Shown: piece by piece, positions 9,166 to 18,411 of the stretch
How positions within the stretch are numbered: position 1 is the stretch's first letter
How the letters are laid out: each line of letters begins with the position of its first letter
Assembly: GCF_023712105.1 (NCBI RefSeq)
Contig: NZ_JAMLJI010000001.1
Span: forward strand, 1,054,001-1,118,000
Length of the DNA stretch: 64,000 nt
Source of the DNA: Larsenimonas suaedae
GTDB taxonomy: Bacteria > Pseudomonadota > Gammaproteobacteria > Pseudomonadales > Halomonadaceae
Reading direction: 5' to 3'
Made by a program: the position numbers and the translations under genes
The notes under the pieces: generated by a model
Told to the model about the DNA's origin: nothing
What the model saw: the letters and a program-made list of their open reading frames with translations, nothing else
Databases searched by the model: none

Positions 9166-11085
9166 TTACTGCGACTTGCGAACCCGCAGATACCACTCCG
9201 ACAGAAGACGCACCTGCTTTTCGGTGTAGCCGCGTTCCTGCATCCGATTGACGAAATCCTCGTGCTTTTTCGCATCGGCAGATGACGCCTTGGCGTTGAA
9301 CGAGATGACCGGCAACAGCTCTTCGGTGTTGGCGAACATCTTGTGCTCGATCACGCCCTTGAGCTTCTCATAGGACTGCCAGCTCGGGTTGTTGCCGTTG
9401 TTCTGAGCGCGAGCCCTCAACACGAAGTTGACTACCTCATGGCGAAAATCCTTCGGATTGGAAATGCCCGCCGGCTTTTCAATCTTCTCAAGCTCATCGT
9501 TGAGCGATTGACGATCAAACAGCTCACCGGTTTCGGGATCTCGGTACTCCTGATCCTGAATCCAGAAATCGGCATAGGTGACGTAGCGGTCGAAGATGTT
9601 CTGGCCATATTCGCTGTAGGACTCCAGATACGCTGTCTGGATTTCCTTGCCGATGAACTCGACATAACGCGGCGCCAGAAACTCCTTGATAAAGCGCAGG
9701 TAGCGGTCATGCACCTCTTTCGGCAGCTGCTCGCGTTCGATGCTCTGCTCAAGCACGTACAGCAAATGAACTGGATTGGCGGCCACCTCGGTACTGTCAA
9801 AGTTGAAAACCTTCGAGAGAATCTTGAACGCAAAGCGGGTCGACAACCCGTTCATGCCTTCGTCAACGCCTGCGTTGTCTCGATACTCCTGAATCGACTT
9901 GGCGCGCGGGTCGGTGTCCTTGATGTTCTCGCCATCATAAATCCGCATTTTCGAATAGATGCTCGAGTTTTCAGGCTCCTTGAGTCGCGAAAGTACCGAG
10001 AACTGGGCAAGCATGCGAAGCGTATCGGGGGCGCATGGGGCGTAATCGAGCGACGAATGTTCAAGCAGCTTCTGATAGATCTTCATCTCCTCAGAAACAC
10101 GCAGCGAGTACGGCACCTTCACGATGTAGACCCGGTCCAGAAACGCTTCGTTATTGCGGTTATTTCGGAACTGCTGCCACTCCGATTCGTTGGAGTGGGC
10201 AAGCAGCACGCCATCGAACGGAATCGCCCCCATGCCTTCGGTGGGGTTGTAATTCCCTTCCTGAGTCGCGGTCAGCAGCGGATGAAGCACCTTGAGAGGC
10301 GCCTTGAACATTTCGACAAATTCCATCAGCCCCTGGTTGGCTTTGCAGAGCCCGCCGGAGAAACTGTAGGCATCCGGATCATCCTGAGAGAACAGCTCGA
10401 GCTTTCGAATATCGACCTTGCCGACCAGCGCCGAGATATCCTGATTGTTGTCATCGCCCGGTTCGGTTTTCGACACTGCGACCTGATTGAGCCTTGAGGG
10501 GTAGAGCTTGACCACACGGAACTGGGAAATATCGCCGCCATACTCCTTGAGCCGCTTCGCCGCCCAGGGCGACATCACCGAGCGCAGATACCGCTTGGGA
10601 ATGCCGTATTCCTTCTCGAGCAGGTCGCCATCCTCCTGCGCAAAGAGCCCAAGAGGTGATTCATAGACAGGCGAGCCCTTGATGGCGTAGAACGGCACGG
10701 CCTCCATCAGCGCTTTCAAGCGTTCAGCGAGCGATGACTTGCCGCCCCCCACCGGGCCAAGCAGATAAAGAATCTGCTTGCGCTCCTCAAGACCCTGCGC
10801 GGCGTGACGGAAGTAGGAGACGATCTGCTCGATCGCATCCTCCATGCCATAGAACTCCTCAAACGCCGGGTAGCGCCGAATCACCTTGTTCGAGAAAATG
10901 CGCGACAGCGCCGGATCCTTGGACGTATCGATCACCCGAGGCTCACCGATGGCCTCCAGCATGCGTTCAGACGCAGACGCATAGGCCCGAGGGTCGTCCT
11001 TGCACAACTGAAGGTATTCCTGAAGACTCATCTCTTCCTGTTGCGTTCGTTGATAGCGGTTTTGCACATGATCGAAGATGCTCAT
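9166..11085 (-). CDS. prkA: PrkA-type serine protein kinase (YeaG)
   Basis: The start at 11085 (MSIFDHVQNRYQ) has an AGGAGG site; the protein is 639 residues, matching the family (E. coli YeaG 644). An AAA+-like N-terminal domain carries Walker A GPVGGGKSS at residues 110-118, and the C-terminal PrkA domain has the weak similarity to eukaryotic kinases described for this family. It is a cytosolic Ser/Thr kinase or AAA+ protease-like regulator of stress and starvation responses. It heads the prkA-yeaH-spoVR operon; a possible promoter (11212-11239) and a perfect palindrome (11254-11273) lie upstream. Confidence 0.96.
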   Translation of the reverse strand: MSIFDHVQNRYQRTQQEEMSLQEYLQLCKDDPRAYASASERMLEAIGEPRVIDTSKDPALSRIFSNKVIRRYPAFEEFYGMEDAIEQIVSYFRHAAQGLEERKQILYLLGPVGGGKSSLAERLKALMEAVPFYAIKGSPVYESPLGLFAQEDGDLLEKEYGIPKRYLRSVMSPWAAKRLKEYGGDISQFRVVKLYPSRLNQVAVSKTEPGDDNNQDISALVGKVDIRKLELFSQDDPDAYSFSGGLCKANQGLMEFVEMFKAPLKVLHPLLTATQEGNYNPTEGMGAIPFDGVLLAHSNESEWQQFRNNRNNEAFLDRVYIVKVPYSLRVSEEMKIYQKLLEHSSLDYAPCAPDTLRMLAQFSVLSRLKEPENSSIYSKMRIYDGENIKDTDPRAKSIQEYRDNAGVDEGMNGLSTRFAFKILSKVFNFDSTEVAANPVHLLYVLEQSIEREQLPKEVHDRYLRFIKEFLAPRYVEFIGKEIQTAYLESYSEYGQNIFDRYVTYADFWIQDQEYRDPETGELFDRQSLNDELEKIEKPAGISNPKDFRHEVVNFVLRARAQNNGNNPSWQSYEKLKGVIEHKMFANTEELLPVISFNAKASSADAKKHEDFVNRMQERGYTEKQVRLLSEWYLRVRKSQ

Positions 11086-11211
11086 GGAAGCCTCCTTGGG
11101 CGTACCGTACCGAATCACCAGAATATGAGGGCAACGCCTGGCGCGTTGTTTTTTGGAGAACGTATTTCCTGGAAATCTGCTTTTTGGACGTCTTTTTATG
11201 ATCCTAGACCG

Positions 11212-11239
11212 AACATACCGCGTAAGGTGCTTTCAACAA
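11212..11239 (-). promoter_or_regulatory. Possible promoter of prkA-yeaH-spoVR
   Basis: On the minus strand TTGTTG (11239-11234) and TATGTT (11217-11212) are separated by 16 bp. Both boxes match sigma70 consensus at four of six bases. It would give a leader of about 120 nt. No good sigma54 site was found by eye, although the E. coli operon is nitrogen-responsive. Confidence 0.35.
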
Positions 11240-11253
11240 GATGAAAAAGATTC

Positions 11254-11273
11254 AGCTTAAGTACGCTTAAGCT
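11254..11273. promoter_or_regulatory. Perfect 8-bp inverted repeat upstream of prkA (candidate operator)
   Basis: AGCTTAAG and CTTAAGCT flank a 4-bp centre (TACG). The 20-bp element is centred about 25 bp upstream of the possible -35 box of prkA, a place typical for activator sites. It has no T run, so it is not a terminator. The factor is unknown. Confidence 0.4.
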
Positions 11274-11471
11274 TGCCGGACTCCGGCTGAGCGGCGCGCA
11301 TCAAGCGCACGTCAGCGCCACTCGGTCCGCTCATTAACGCTAGCCAGTAATTCCGCGCCGCCATATCACGAAAAGCCCACGGGAATAGCGCTTTTTCTCG
11401 ATGCAACGCATCTACCGCAACGCATCGGCACACACGCATCGCGCACGCCCATACACCGATCAAGAGCCCAC

Positions 11472-12308
11472 ATGTCCCAGCGCACGCCAGAGCCAGTCCC
11501 GAGCACACCAGCCACGACAACGCACTCGCTGACAACACCTTCGACGACACTCACGCTGACCCGCCGCCTCCCTGCACAAGACGCAGCACCTCAAGGGGCG
11601 CTGCTTATCTGGCCAGACACCCGACTTACGTCGGCCCAAACGTGCCTGACTTCGAACGGACTGGCCTGCTGGCTTGCTCGATACGGGTTCGACGTGGGGG
11701 TAATCGACGCATCGCCTCACCATCCGGGGCTTATAGACGAAGTGATTCCAAGCGTTTTAAAGCACTGGGCCACTATCAGCGGCCACGGCAAGTTCAACGT
11801 CGTGGCCCAGGGCTGGGCAGGCGTTGCACTGGCCTCATCCATGGCCCGCGCACCAGAACTTCGGCGCATGAACCGAGGACAGATTCTTCTGGGCAGCCGT
11901 CGCCATCACTCCAGGGGAACAGCCGAGGCAACGCCCTTGCGCGAGCTTTGGAAAACGATTCGATCAAAAGTGCGTGGCTGTGAGCACTCAAAACCGACTC
12001 ACCCGATGGAGAGGTATTGGCTGAAAGGCAACCCATGGCAGGACTGCGACGGCTTTGATTACGGAAAATCACTGATCAGAGGCGGTATGCCACCCACCCT
12101 GTTCGTTGCAAGCGAAGACGCGCCTCACTGCACGCCCGGCGACGTGGCACGTTTTCGAGACGAATGCGGCCCGCATCAGGGCGACTTCCTGCTACTTGGT
12201 ACGGCATGCGGATTTTCAAGAGACTACAGCGTAAGTGACATGCTTACGGACCCCAACGCCACCAAAGAGGTGTATCCGCGACTACTGGACTGGCTGATGG
12301 AGTACTGA
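11472..12308 (+). CDS. Alpha/beta-hydrolase-like protein, catalytic triad apparently lost
   Basis: This 278-residue protein has the layout of an alpha/beta hydrolase: a Thr/Ser/Pro-rich N-terminus (1-35), strand ALLIWPDT, the helix-strand LARYGFDVGVID typical of serine hydrolases, the elbow region VVAQGWAG (111-117), the acid-loop-like FVASEDAPHC (211-220) and the C-terminal FSRDYSVSDML. In active relatives the elbow reads G-x-S-x-G; here the nucleophile place (residue 114) is Gly. The C-terminal segment has no His where one is expected (about 253-256). It is therefore probably non-catalytic. The gene is alone, with higher use of AGA-type codons and lower GC than its neighbours. Confidence 0.6.
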   Translation: MSQRTPEPVPSTPATTTHSLTTPSTTLTLTRRLPAQDAAPQGALLIWPDTRLTSAQTCLTSNGLACWLARYGFDVGVIDASPHHPGLIDEVIPSVLKHWATISGHGKFNVVAQGWAGVALASSMARAPELRRMNRGQILLGSRRHHSRGTAEATPLRELWKTIRSKVRGCEHSKPTHPMERYWLKGNPWQDCDGFDYGKSLIRGGMPPTLFVASEDAPHCTPGDVARFRDECGPHQGDFLLLGTACGFSRDYSVSDMLTDPNATKEVYPRLLDWLMEY

Positions 12309-12646
12309 ATGCGCCCATAGAACTTGTTCCCAGTACACGCATAAGAAGTACACACCTCAAACAGCACCTACTGTTGGAGTAATACTTACAGAGAGACAGC
12401 CCCTCAACAACGAGCGCCCCTCGGCAACGAACGCACAGCGGCTATCGCGCGTGCAGCGGCTATCGCGCGTGCAGCGCACATATAGCCCACCAAGAGACAT
12501 AAGCAATGGAAATGGTAACGCGGTGACATGCATCAAACGCACAGATGACTCGTACGGCAGAAGTCTTTAATAGAAAACGTGCGTCAAACAGAATTACTTC
12601 AAGAGAGGAGACAATCAGGAAATACATCGGGGAGGAAGAGAGTAAA
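12309..12646. other. Intergenic region between hydrolase-like gene and tRNA array
   Basis: This 338-bp stretch contains no convincing gene on either strand. It is relatively AT-rich towards 12480-12640 and contains a short tandem repeat (listed separately). No hairpin plus T run is visible for either the hydrolase-like gene or the tRNA transcript. Confidence 0.5.
12437..12476. repeat. Tandem repeat, 18 bp x 2.2
   Basis: The unit AGCGGCTATCGCGCGTGC occurs at 12437-12454 and 12455-12472 without mismatch, followed by a third AGCG. It lies in non-coding DNA 3' of the tRNA array. Confidence 0.85.
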
Positions 12647-12723
12647 TGGCGGACCGGACGGGACTCGAACCCGCGACCTCCGGCGTGACAGGCCGGCATT
12701 CTAACCAGCTGAACTACCGGTCC
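12647..12723 (-). tRNA. tRNA-Asp (GTC), copy 1
   Basis: This 77-nt gene includes CCA. The acceptor stem is GGACCGG/CCGGTCC with discriminator G, the anticodon loop CTGTCAC gives anticodon GTC, and the T arm reads GGGTTCGAGTCCC. It is the last gene of a five-tRNA minus-strand array. Confidence 0.98.
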
Positions 12724-12750
12724 GCATCATAGACTCTTTCGTGCTTGATG

Positions 12751-12826
12751 TGGTGGGTGGTACTGGGCTCGAACCAGTGACCCCCAGCTTGTAAGGCTGG
12801 TGCTCTTCCAACTGAGCTAACCACCC
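12751..12826 (-). tRNA. tRNA-Val (TAC), copy 1
   Basis: This 76-nt gene includes CCA. The acceptor GGGTGGT pairs with ACCACCC, the anticodon stem CCAGC/GCTGG encloses CTTACAA (anticodon TAC), and the T arm reads TGGTTCGAGCCCA. Confidence 0.98.
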
Positions 12827-12847
12827 ACAATCAAACGTGCATTAAAT

Positions 12848-12924
12848 TGGCGGACCGGACGGGACTCGAACCCGCGACCTCCGGCGTGACAGGCCGGCAT
12901 TCTAACCAGCTGAACTACCGGTCC
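12848..12924 (-). tRNA. tRNA-Asp (GTC), copy 2
   Basis: The 77-nt sequence is identical to copies 1 and 3, with encoded CCA, in the middle of the Val/Asp array. Confidence 0.98.
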
Positions 12925-12948
12925 GCATTTAATGCGTTGACTTTTGAA

Positions 12949-13025
12949 TGGCGGACCGGACGGGACTCGAACCCGCGACCTCCGGCGTGACAGGCCGGCA
13001 TTCTAACCAGCTGAACTACCGGTCC
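12949..13025 (-). tRNA. tRNA-Asp (GTC), copy 3
   Basis: The 77-nt sequence is identical to the other two tRNA-Asp genes of the array, with encoded CCA; it is second in transcription order. Confidence 0.98.
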
Positions 13026-13048
13026 GCATCAAAAATCTCATGACTCGA

Positions 13049-13124
13049 TGGTGGGTGGTACTGGGCTCGAACCAGTGACCCCCAGCTTGTAAGGCTGGTG
13101 CTCTTCCAACTGAGCTAACCACCC
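13049..13124 (-). tRNA. tRNA-Val (TAC), copy 2
   Basis: The 76-nt sequence is identical to copy 1, with encoded CCA. It is the first gene of the array in transcription order, 22 bp from the -10 box of the promoter at 13147-13174. Confidence 0.98.
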
Positions 13125-13146
13125 GTCTCGGGTCATGTGGCGCTGC

Positions 13147-13174
13147 ATTCTACAGGCTCTCGCTTCCAAGTCAA
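13147..13174 (-). promoter_or_regulatory. Promoter of the Val-Asp-Asp-Val-Asp tRNA array
   Basis: On the minus strand TTGACT (13174-13169) and TAGAAT (13152-13147) are spaced by 16 bp, both five of six to consensus. It sits between the ttcA stop and the first tRNA-Val. Confidence 0.75.
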
Positions 13175-13246
13175 CAAATCCGACTCACTTTTTTTCAATC
13201 AATTCAGAAACGTGCCTGAAACGCCCACCGGCCGGGCCCTGGCCGA

Positions 13247-14185
13247 TTACGACGACGTATCGAGAGTGACCGAATCGATGCGGTCCGCGTGCATGCTGGC
13301 CTGTTTCTGCTCGAGCCCTTCGAAGTCGAACAGGGCCCGATCCGCCAACTGACTCGGTGCGACATTGGTCATTGCCTTGAACATCGACTCGATACGCCCC
13401 GGGTGCTTGTGCTTCCACTCCTGAAGCATGCCCTTCACGGCCTGACGCTGCAGGTTTTCCTGGGAGCCACACAGATTGCAGGGGATGATCGGGAACTGCA
13501 TTTGATCCGAATAGCTTTGAATATCCGCCTCGCTGCAGTACGCAAGCGGCCGGATGATGATGTTGCGGCCATCATCGGAGAGGAGCTTCGGCGGCATGGC
13601 CTTGAGCGTGCCGCCGTGGAACATGTTGAGAAAAAGCGTTTCAAGCAGATCATCGCGATGATGCCCGAGCGCCACCTTGGTGGCTCCAATCTCCTCGGCA
13701 AACCCATAGAGTGTTCCCCGTCGAAGACGCGAGCACAGCGCGCAGGTGGTCTTGCCCTCCGGCACCTTCTCCTTGACGATCGAATAGGTATCACGCTCGA
13801 CCACGTAATACTCGATGCCAAGCGTGTCCAGGTACTCAGGCAGCACATGCTCTGGAAAACCGGGCTGTTTCTGGTCCATGTTGACCGCGACCAGCTCGAA
13901 GTTGACCGGCGCATTGCGCTGTAGGTTCATGAGGATAGACAACATGGTGTAGGAGTCCTTCCCACCGGAAAGGCACACCATGATGCGGTCACCCTCCTGA
14001 ATCATGTTGTAATCGATAATGGCATTACCGGTCAGGCGACGCAGGCGCTTCTGGAGTTTATTGAACTCGCGCTTGGCCTTGGCTTCGGCGCTTGACTCTT
14101 TCGCGCTTGAGTCGGTGTCTGACACCGAGGGCGCAGCCGCGTCGACATAGGACGCACGGTCGGAGGCGTTATGAACGTCTTGCAT
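13247..14185 (-). CDS. ttcA: tRNA 2-thiocytidine(32) biosynthesis protein TtcA
   Basis: The protein is 312 residues from the ATG at 14185 (E. coli TtcA 311); a longer open frame to 14230 has no better ribosome site. It thiolates C32 of some tRNAs, using an Fe-S cluster. The ATP PP-loop SGGKDSYT is at 73-80, after [14 protein letters not shown], and two Cys motifs, CALC and CNLC, provide the cluster ligands. The first 38 residues are an unconserved Ala/Ser-rich extension. It reads into the tRNA array, which has its own promoter; no intrinsic terminator is visible between them. Confidence 0.96.
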   Translation of the reverse strand: MQDVHNASDRASYVDAAAPSVSDTDSSAKESSAEAKAKREFNKLQKRLRRLTGNAIIDYNMIQEGDRIMVCLSGGKDSYTMLSILMNLQRNAPVNFELVAVNMDQKQPGFPEHVLPEYLDTLGIEYYVVERDTYSIVKEKVPEGKTTCALCSRLRRGTLYGFAEEIGATKVALGHHRDDLLETLFLNMFHGGTLKAMPPKLLSDDGRNIIIRPLAYCSEADIQSYSDQMQFPIIPCNLCGSQENLQRQAVKGMLQEWKHKHPGRIESMFKAMTNVAPSQLADRALFDFEGLEQKQASMHADRIDSVTLDTSS

Positions 14186-14388
14186 AGGAATTCGGAATCG
14201 TCGATGAGATAAGAAGTGTCGCGTGCGCATACGCGCAGGAAAGGCGTTTTATCCTACCAGCCCCGTTAGTGCGTGGCGAGACTATCGCGCAGCATGCGCC
14301 GCTCTCACGCAGCAGCAATGCGGATCGAGACCAGTGACTTTGCGTTTGATACCACTAGAATGAGCGCAGATCTGCAAGGGAGAGGGAC

Positions 14389-17300
14389 ATGTTTCAAGGC
14401 TGGCTACTGATTGCCGCATCACTGACTTACATCGCGTTGCTGTTCGGAATCGCCTGGCTCGGCGATCGCCGCGCGGTGCAACAGGGCGCGGCCAAACGCC
14501 GCCCGATCGTCTACAGTCTTGCCCTTGCGGTGTACTGCACGTCCTGGACGTTCTATGGCAGCGTCGGCCAGGCCGCGACCCAAGGGTGGTCCTACGCCAG
14601 CATTTTCATTGGCCCGATCCTGACGTTCGTGCTGTTCTGGCCGGTGCTTGCCAAGATGATCCGCGTTGCCAAGCGCCAGAACGTGACGTCGATCGCCGAC
14701 TTTATCGCCTCACGTTACGGCAAGTCTCAGGAGCTTGCCGCGTTTACAAGCGTTGTGGTTCTGATCGGCACCCTGCCCTACATCGCGCTTCAGCTAAAGG
14801 CAATGTCCTCAAGCCTCACCCTTCTGACCGACAATGCCGACATCCTGCACTCGCCGCTGTTCGGCGATACCGCGTTCTACATCGCCATGTTGATGGCGAT
14901 TTTCGCCATTTTGTTCGGTACCCGACATACCGATGCGACCGAGCACCATGAAGGCTTGATTCAGGCCATTGCGTTCGAGTCGGTGATCAAGCTGGCGGCC
15001 TTTTTGTTGCTCGGCGCTGTGATCACCTGGGGCACCTTCGACGGGCTTGGCGATTTATCGCGGCGAGCAAACGAGTTTTTGCAGATCAAAAGCCTTGGCA
15101 ATCAGGAGTCCTCCCACGGCTTCTGGACGCAGACCCTTCTGGCCATGCTCGCGATGTTCTGCGTGCCTCGCCAGTTTCACGTCACGGTGGTCGAAAACAC
15201 CCACCCGGACGACAGCCGGCATGCCCGCTGGCTGTTCCCGCTGTACCTTGCGCTGGCGGGCTTTTTCGTCCTCCCCCTCGCCACTGCCGGCTTGAGCCTG
15301 CTTCCGGCCGGCAGCACCCCTGACGGCTTTGTCCTGCTGCTGCCGATGGCGCTCGACAATGACCTGCTGACGCTTCTGACGTTCATCGGAGGGTTCGCCG
15401 CCGCCAGCGGCATGGTCATCATGGCCAGCGTAACGCTTGCCATCATGATCTCCAACGAGGTGTTGATCCCGCTTCTGTTGAAACTGCACTGGTTCGATAC
15501 CCACCACGGCGATTACGCCAAATGGGTGCTTAGAACGCGCCGCGTCGTCATCGTGCTGGTGCTGGCGCTCGCCTACGGCTTCTATCGACTGGTTGCCGAA
15601 TTCAGTACCCTTTCAAGCATCGGCATGCTGTCACTGGCCGCGCTTGCCCAACTGGCCCCGGCACTGCTTGGCGGGCTTTACTGGAAGAAAGGCAATCGTT
15701 TCGGCGCCTCGGTCGGGCTTGGTGCCGGCATCGCAATCTGGGCCTACACGCTACTGCTGCCCGCGCTTGACCGTGCGAATCTGGTCCCGACCGGCATCAT
15801 GGAACACGGCCCGTTCGGCGTCGCGTTCCTCGCACCGGGCCACCTGTTTGGCTTCTCGGTCGGTGACCCATTGGCTCAGGGCGTGATGCTCTCGCTTGGC
15901 GTCAACCTGTTCTGCTACATCTTTTTTTCCCAGTCCACCAGCGAGCGCGTGGTGGATCGGATTCAGGCCTCGCAGTTCGTCGACAGCTCAGGCCACCCCT
16001 ATGCGTCGGTCAATCGTCCCTGGCAGGGCCAGACCACGATCGGGGACTTGAAAACCCTGTGCAAACGCTTTTTGAGCGACGAACAGGTCGAGCGCGCGTT
16101 TCGCGACTATCACAAGAACCGCCCCCCGATCAGCCCCAACGACCGCGCGTCGATCGACATGATTCAATTCAGCGAGCGTCTGCTTTCCTCCGCCATCGGC
16201 GCGTCGTCGGCACGCATCGTTATCAACTCAGGGCTCTCGGGCCGGGAAATCGCCATTTCGGATGTGGTCTCCATCGTCGATGAAGCCTCTCAGGTCCTCG
16301 AGTTCAATCGCGCGTTGCTGCAGGCGGCGATCGAGAACTTCCATCAGGGTGTGATGGTGGTGGATCACCGGCTGCGCCTGGTGGTCTGGAATCAATATTA
16401 CCTGGGACTGTTCGGCTTCCCCGACAACATGATTCGCGTCGGCGCACCGATCGATCAGGTCTTTCGCTACAACGCCGAACATAACGAATACGGCCCCGGT
16501 GACCCGGAAGAGCACGTCAATTTGCTGATCGATAACATCAAATCGGGCCAGCCACACCACTATCAGCGCTATCGCCCAAACGGCACGGTACTGGACGTTC
16601 ACGGCAACCCGATGGCGGGCGGCGGGTTCGTGTACACCTATCAGGACATCACCCAGCAAAAGCGCACGGAAGAGGCGCTGATCCGCTCGGAAAACAATAT
16701 TCGTATCTACACCGACAACGTCCCGGCACTGATCGCCTACTTCGACCGGGAGTGTCGTTTTCTATTTGCCAACCACGCCTATGAAGAGGCCATGAACGTC
16801 GACCGTGCCTCTGTGATCGGCAAGCGTGCCGAGGACGTGATGACACGCAGCGACTGGCGCGAACGCGCGCCCTGGATGCTGCGGGCCCTTGCCGGTGAGC
16901 GCGTTTCCTACGAGCTTTCGATGACTGATGATGAAGGCGGTACGCGCTATATGCTTGCCACCTATACGCCCCACCACGGCGATCAACAGCGCGTACTGGG
17001 TTTGTTCGCCCTGTATCAGGACATTACCGAGCGCCGCCTCGCCGAAATCGCCCTCAAGGAAACCAACGAAAACCTGGAAGAACGCGTCAAGGAACGCACC
17101 CAGGCGCTTTCTCAGGTCAACGAAGCGCTTCGCCAGGAAAACAAGGTGCGTGCCGAAGCCGAGCGCGCGCTTCGCCACGCCAAGCAGATCGCGGAGGACG
17201 CCAACGCGTCGAAAACCCGCTTTCTGGCCGCGGCAAGTCACGACCTTCTGCAACCGCTCAACGCAGCCCGCCTCTTCACCTCCGCACTGACACAGCAGAT

Positions 17301-18327
17301 GGACGATCAGGGTGGCCAGAAACAGACTCTGACCCACATCGACAACTCATTGCAGGCCGCCGAGGAGCTGCTCAGTACCCTGCTCGATATCTCCAAGCTC
17401 GACGCAGGCGCCCTGACCCCCAAACGCTCGGTGTTCCGACTCAAGGACATCTTTGCGCCGCTGCAGGCCGAATTCGAAGTCATGGCCTCCGAGCGCGGCC
17501 TCGATCTGAGCGTGGTCACGCCGCACCACTTCGTGGACAGTGATCCGCAGATGCTGCGCCGTATCGTCCAGAATTTCCTGTCCAACGCGCTGCGCTACAC
17601 CCAGGAAGGCCGGGTGCTGTTGGGGTGCCGTCGCCGGGGCGAACACCTGGTCATTGAGGTGTGGGATACCGGCCCTGGCATCCCTGAATCCAAGCAAAGC
17701 GAAATCTTTCAGGAGTTTCAGCGACTCGATCAGAAATCACGTCACCGCGAAAGCGAAAAAGGCCTCGGCCTGGGGCTCTCGATTGCCGACCGCATGGCGC
17801 GGGTACTCGATCACTCGATTCGCATTCGTTCATGGGTCGACCGGGGCAGCGTATTCTCGGTCGAGGTACCGATCGGTCAGGGAAAAACAGGGGATACTCG
17901 AGCCGAAGCCTCACTGGCGCGCGCCAAGCCCGCCAACAAGTTAAGCGGCGCTCGTGTGCTTTGCATCGACAACGAAACGCTGACGCTTGAAGGCATGAAG
18001 GCGATCCTTACCGGCTGGAACATCGAGGTCTATACGGCCACCAGCATCGGCGGCGCCAAGTCGGTCCTTAGAAATCTCAGCTCGCCTCCCGATGCGATTC
18101 TTGCCGATTACCACCTCGATAACGAAGTGACTGGCCTGATGGCGCTCGATGTACTGCTCGAGGGCATCGAACAGGAGGTGCCCGGCATCGTCATTACCGC
18201 CGACCGTACCGAAGAGGTGGCCGACGAGGTCAAAAAGGCCGGGTTCCATATGCTCAACAAACCGGTTAAACCCGCCGCTCTTCGAGCACTTCTGACCCGA
18301 GCGCTCCAGGCCAGCCGGTCACGCTAG
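14389..18327 (+). CDS. crbS: Hybrid sensor histidine kinase with sodium/solute symporter domain (CrbS/MxtR type)
   Basis: The 1312-residue protein starts with a solute:sodium symporter-like domain of about 13 membrane segments (1-500), then a linker, two PAS domains (about 640-760 and 770-890), a coiled coil, HisKA with the phospho-acceptor His951 in AAASHDLLQPL, HATPase (about 1050-1165, with FLSNALRYT and the glycine boxes) and a C-terminal receiver with Asp1240 in ILADYHLD. This is the architecture of CrbS/MxtR, which with CrbR/ErdR controls acs and acetate use in Vibrio and Pseudomonas. The neighbours here, crbR and acs, support that role. A GGGAGAGGG site precedes the ATG. Confidence 0.9.
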   Translation: MFQGWLLIAASLTYIALLFGIAWLGDRRAVQQGAAKRRPIVYSLALAVYCTSWTFYGSVGQAATQGWSYASIFIGPILTFVLFWPVLAKMIRVAKRQNVTSIADFIASRYGKSQELAAFTSVVVLIGTLPYIALQLKAMSSSLTLLTDNADILHSPLFGDTAFYIAMLMAIFAILFGTRHTDATEHHEGLIQAIAFESVIKLAAFLLLGAVITWGTFDGLGDLSRRANEFLQIKSLGNQESSHGFWTQTLLAMLAMFCVPRQFHVTVVENTHPDDSRHARWLFPLYLALAGFFVLPLATAGLSLLPAGSTPDGFVLLLPMALDNDLLTLLTFIGGFAAASGMVIMASVTLAIMISNEVLIPLLLKLHWFDTHHGDYAKWVLRTRRVVIVLVLALAYGFYRLVAEFSTLSSIGMLSLAALAQLAPALLGGLYWKKGNRFGASVGLGAGIAIWAYTLLLPALDRANLVPTGIMEHGPFGVAFLAPGHLFGFSVGDPLAQGVMLSLGVNLFCYIFFSQSTSERVVDRIQASQFVDSSGHPYASVNRPWQGQTTIGDLKTLCKRFLSDEQVERAFRDYHKNRPPISPNDRASIDMIQFSERLLSSAIGASSARIVINSGLSGREIAISDVVSIVDEASQVLEFNRALLQAAIENFHQGVMVVDHRLRLVVWNQYYLGLFGFPDNMIRVGAPIDQVFRYNAEHNEYGPGDPEEHVNLLIDNIKSGQPHHYQRYRPNGTVLDVHGNPMAGGGFVYTYQDITQQKRTEEALIRSENNIRIYTDNVPALIAYFDRECRFLFANHAYEEAMNVDRASVIGKRAEDVMTRSDWRERAPWMLRALAGERVSYELSMTDDEGGTRYMLATYTPHHGDQQRVLGLFALYQDITERRLAEIALKETNENLEERVKERTQALSQVNEALRQENKVRAEAERALRHAKQIAEDANASKTRFLAAASHDLLQPLNAARLFTSALTQQMDDQGGQKQTLTHIDNSLQAAEELLSTLLDISKLDAGALTPKRSVFRLKDIFAPLQAEFEVMASERGLDLSVVTPHHFVDSDPQMLRRIVQNFLSNALRYTQEGRVLLGCRRRGEHLVIEVWDTGPGIPESKQSEIFQEFQRLDQKSRHRESEKGLGLGLSIADRMARVLDHSIRIRSWVDRGSVFSVEVPIGQGKTGDTRAEASLARAKPANKLSGARVLCIDNETLTLEGMKAILTGWNIEVYTATSIGGAKSVLRNLSSPPDAILADYHLDNEVTGLMALDVLLEGIEQEVPGIVITADRTEEVADEVKKAGFHMLNKPVKPAALRALLTRALQASRSR

Positions 18328-18351
18328 ACGGGCCGGCATGAGCCCGAACTC

Positions 18352-18385
18352 AAAAAGGCCAGTGGCGTACGCCACTGGCCTTTTT
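18352..18385. terminator. Bidirectional terminator between crbS and crbR
   Basis: A perfect 34-bp palindrome: five A, a GC-rich stem and five T, symmetric to the base pair. It serves convergent crbS (plus) and crbR (minus). Confidence 0.93.
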
Positions 18386-18411
18386 GAAAGAAGCACTCAC
18401 GTCGTTTAACG

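Larger units (their letters stand above)
11086..11471. other. Intergenic region upstream of prkA and the hydrolase-like gene
   Basis: This 386-bp spacer lies between two divergent genes. It holds the prkA ribosome site, a promoter-like pair and a perfect inverted repeat (listed separately), plus several short direct repeats of CGCATC/CGCACG between 11400 and 11450. I see no gene or RNA in it. Confidence 0.5.

Noticed and set aside
9343-10497. 384-codon open frame on the plus strand
   Set aside because: It is antisense to prkA and has no family resemblance or ribosome site.
12647-13124. Array of near-identical blocks as a mobile or repeat element
   Set aside because: Each block is a complete tRNA with correct folding and CCA; duplicated tRNA genes explain the repeats.
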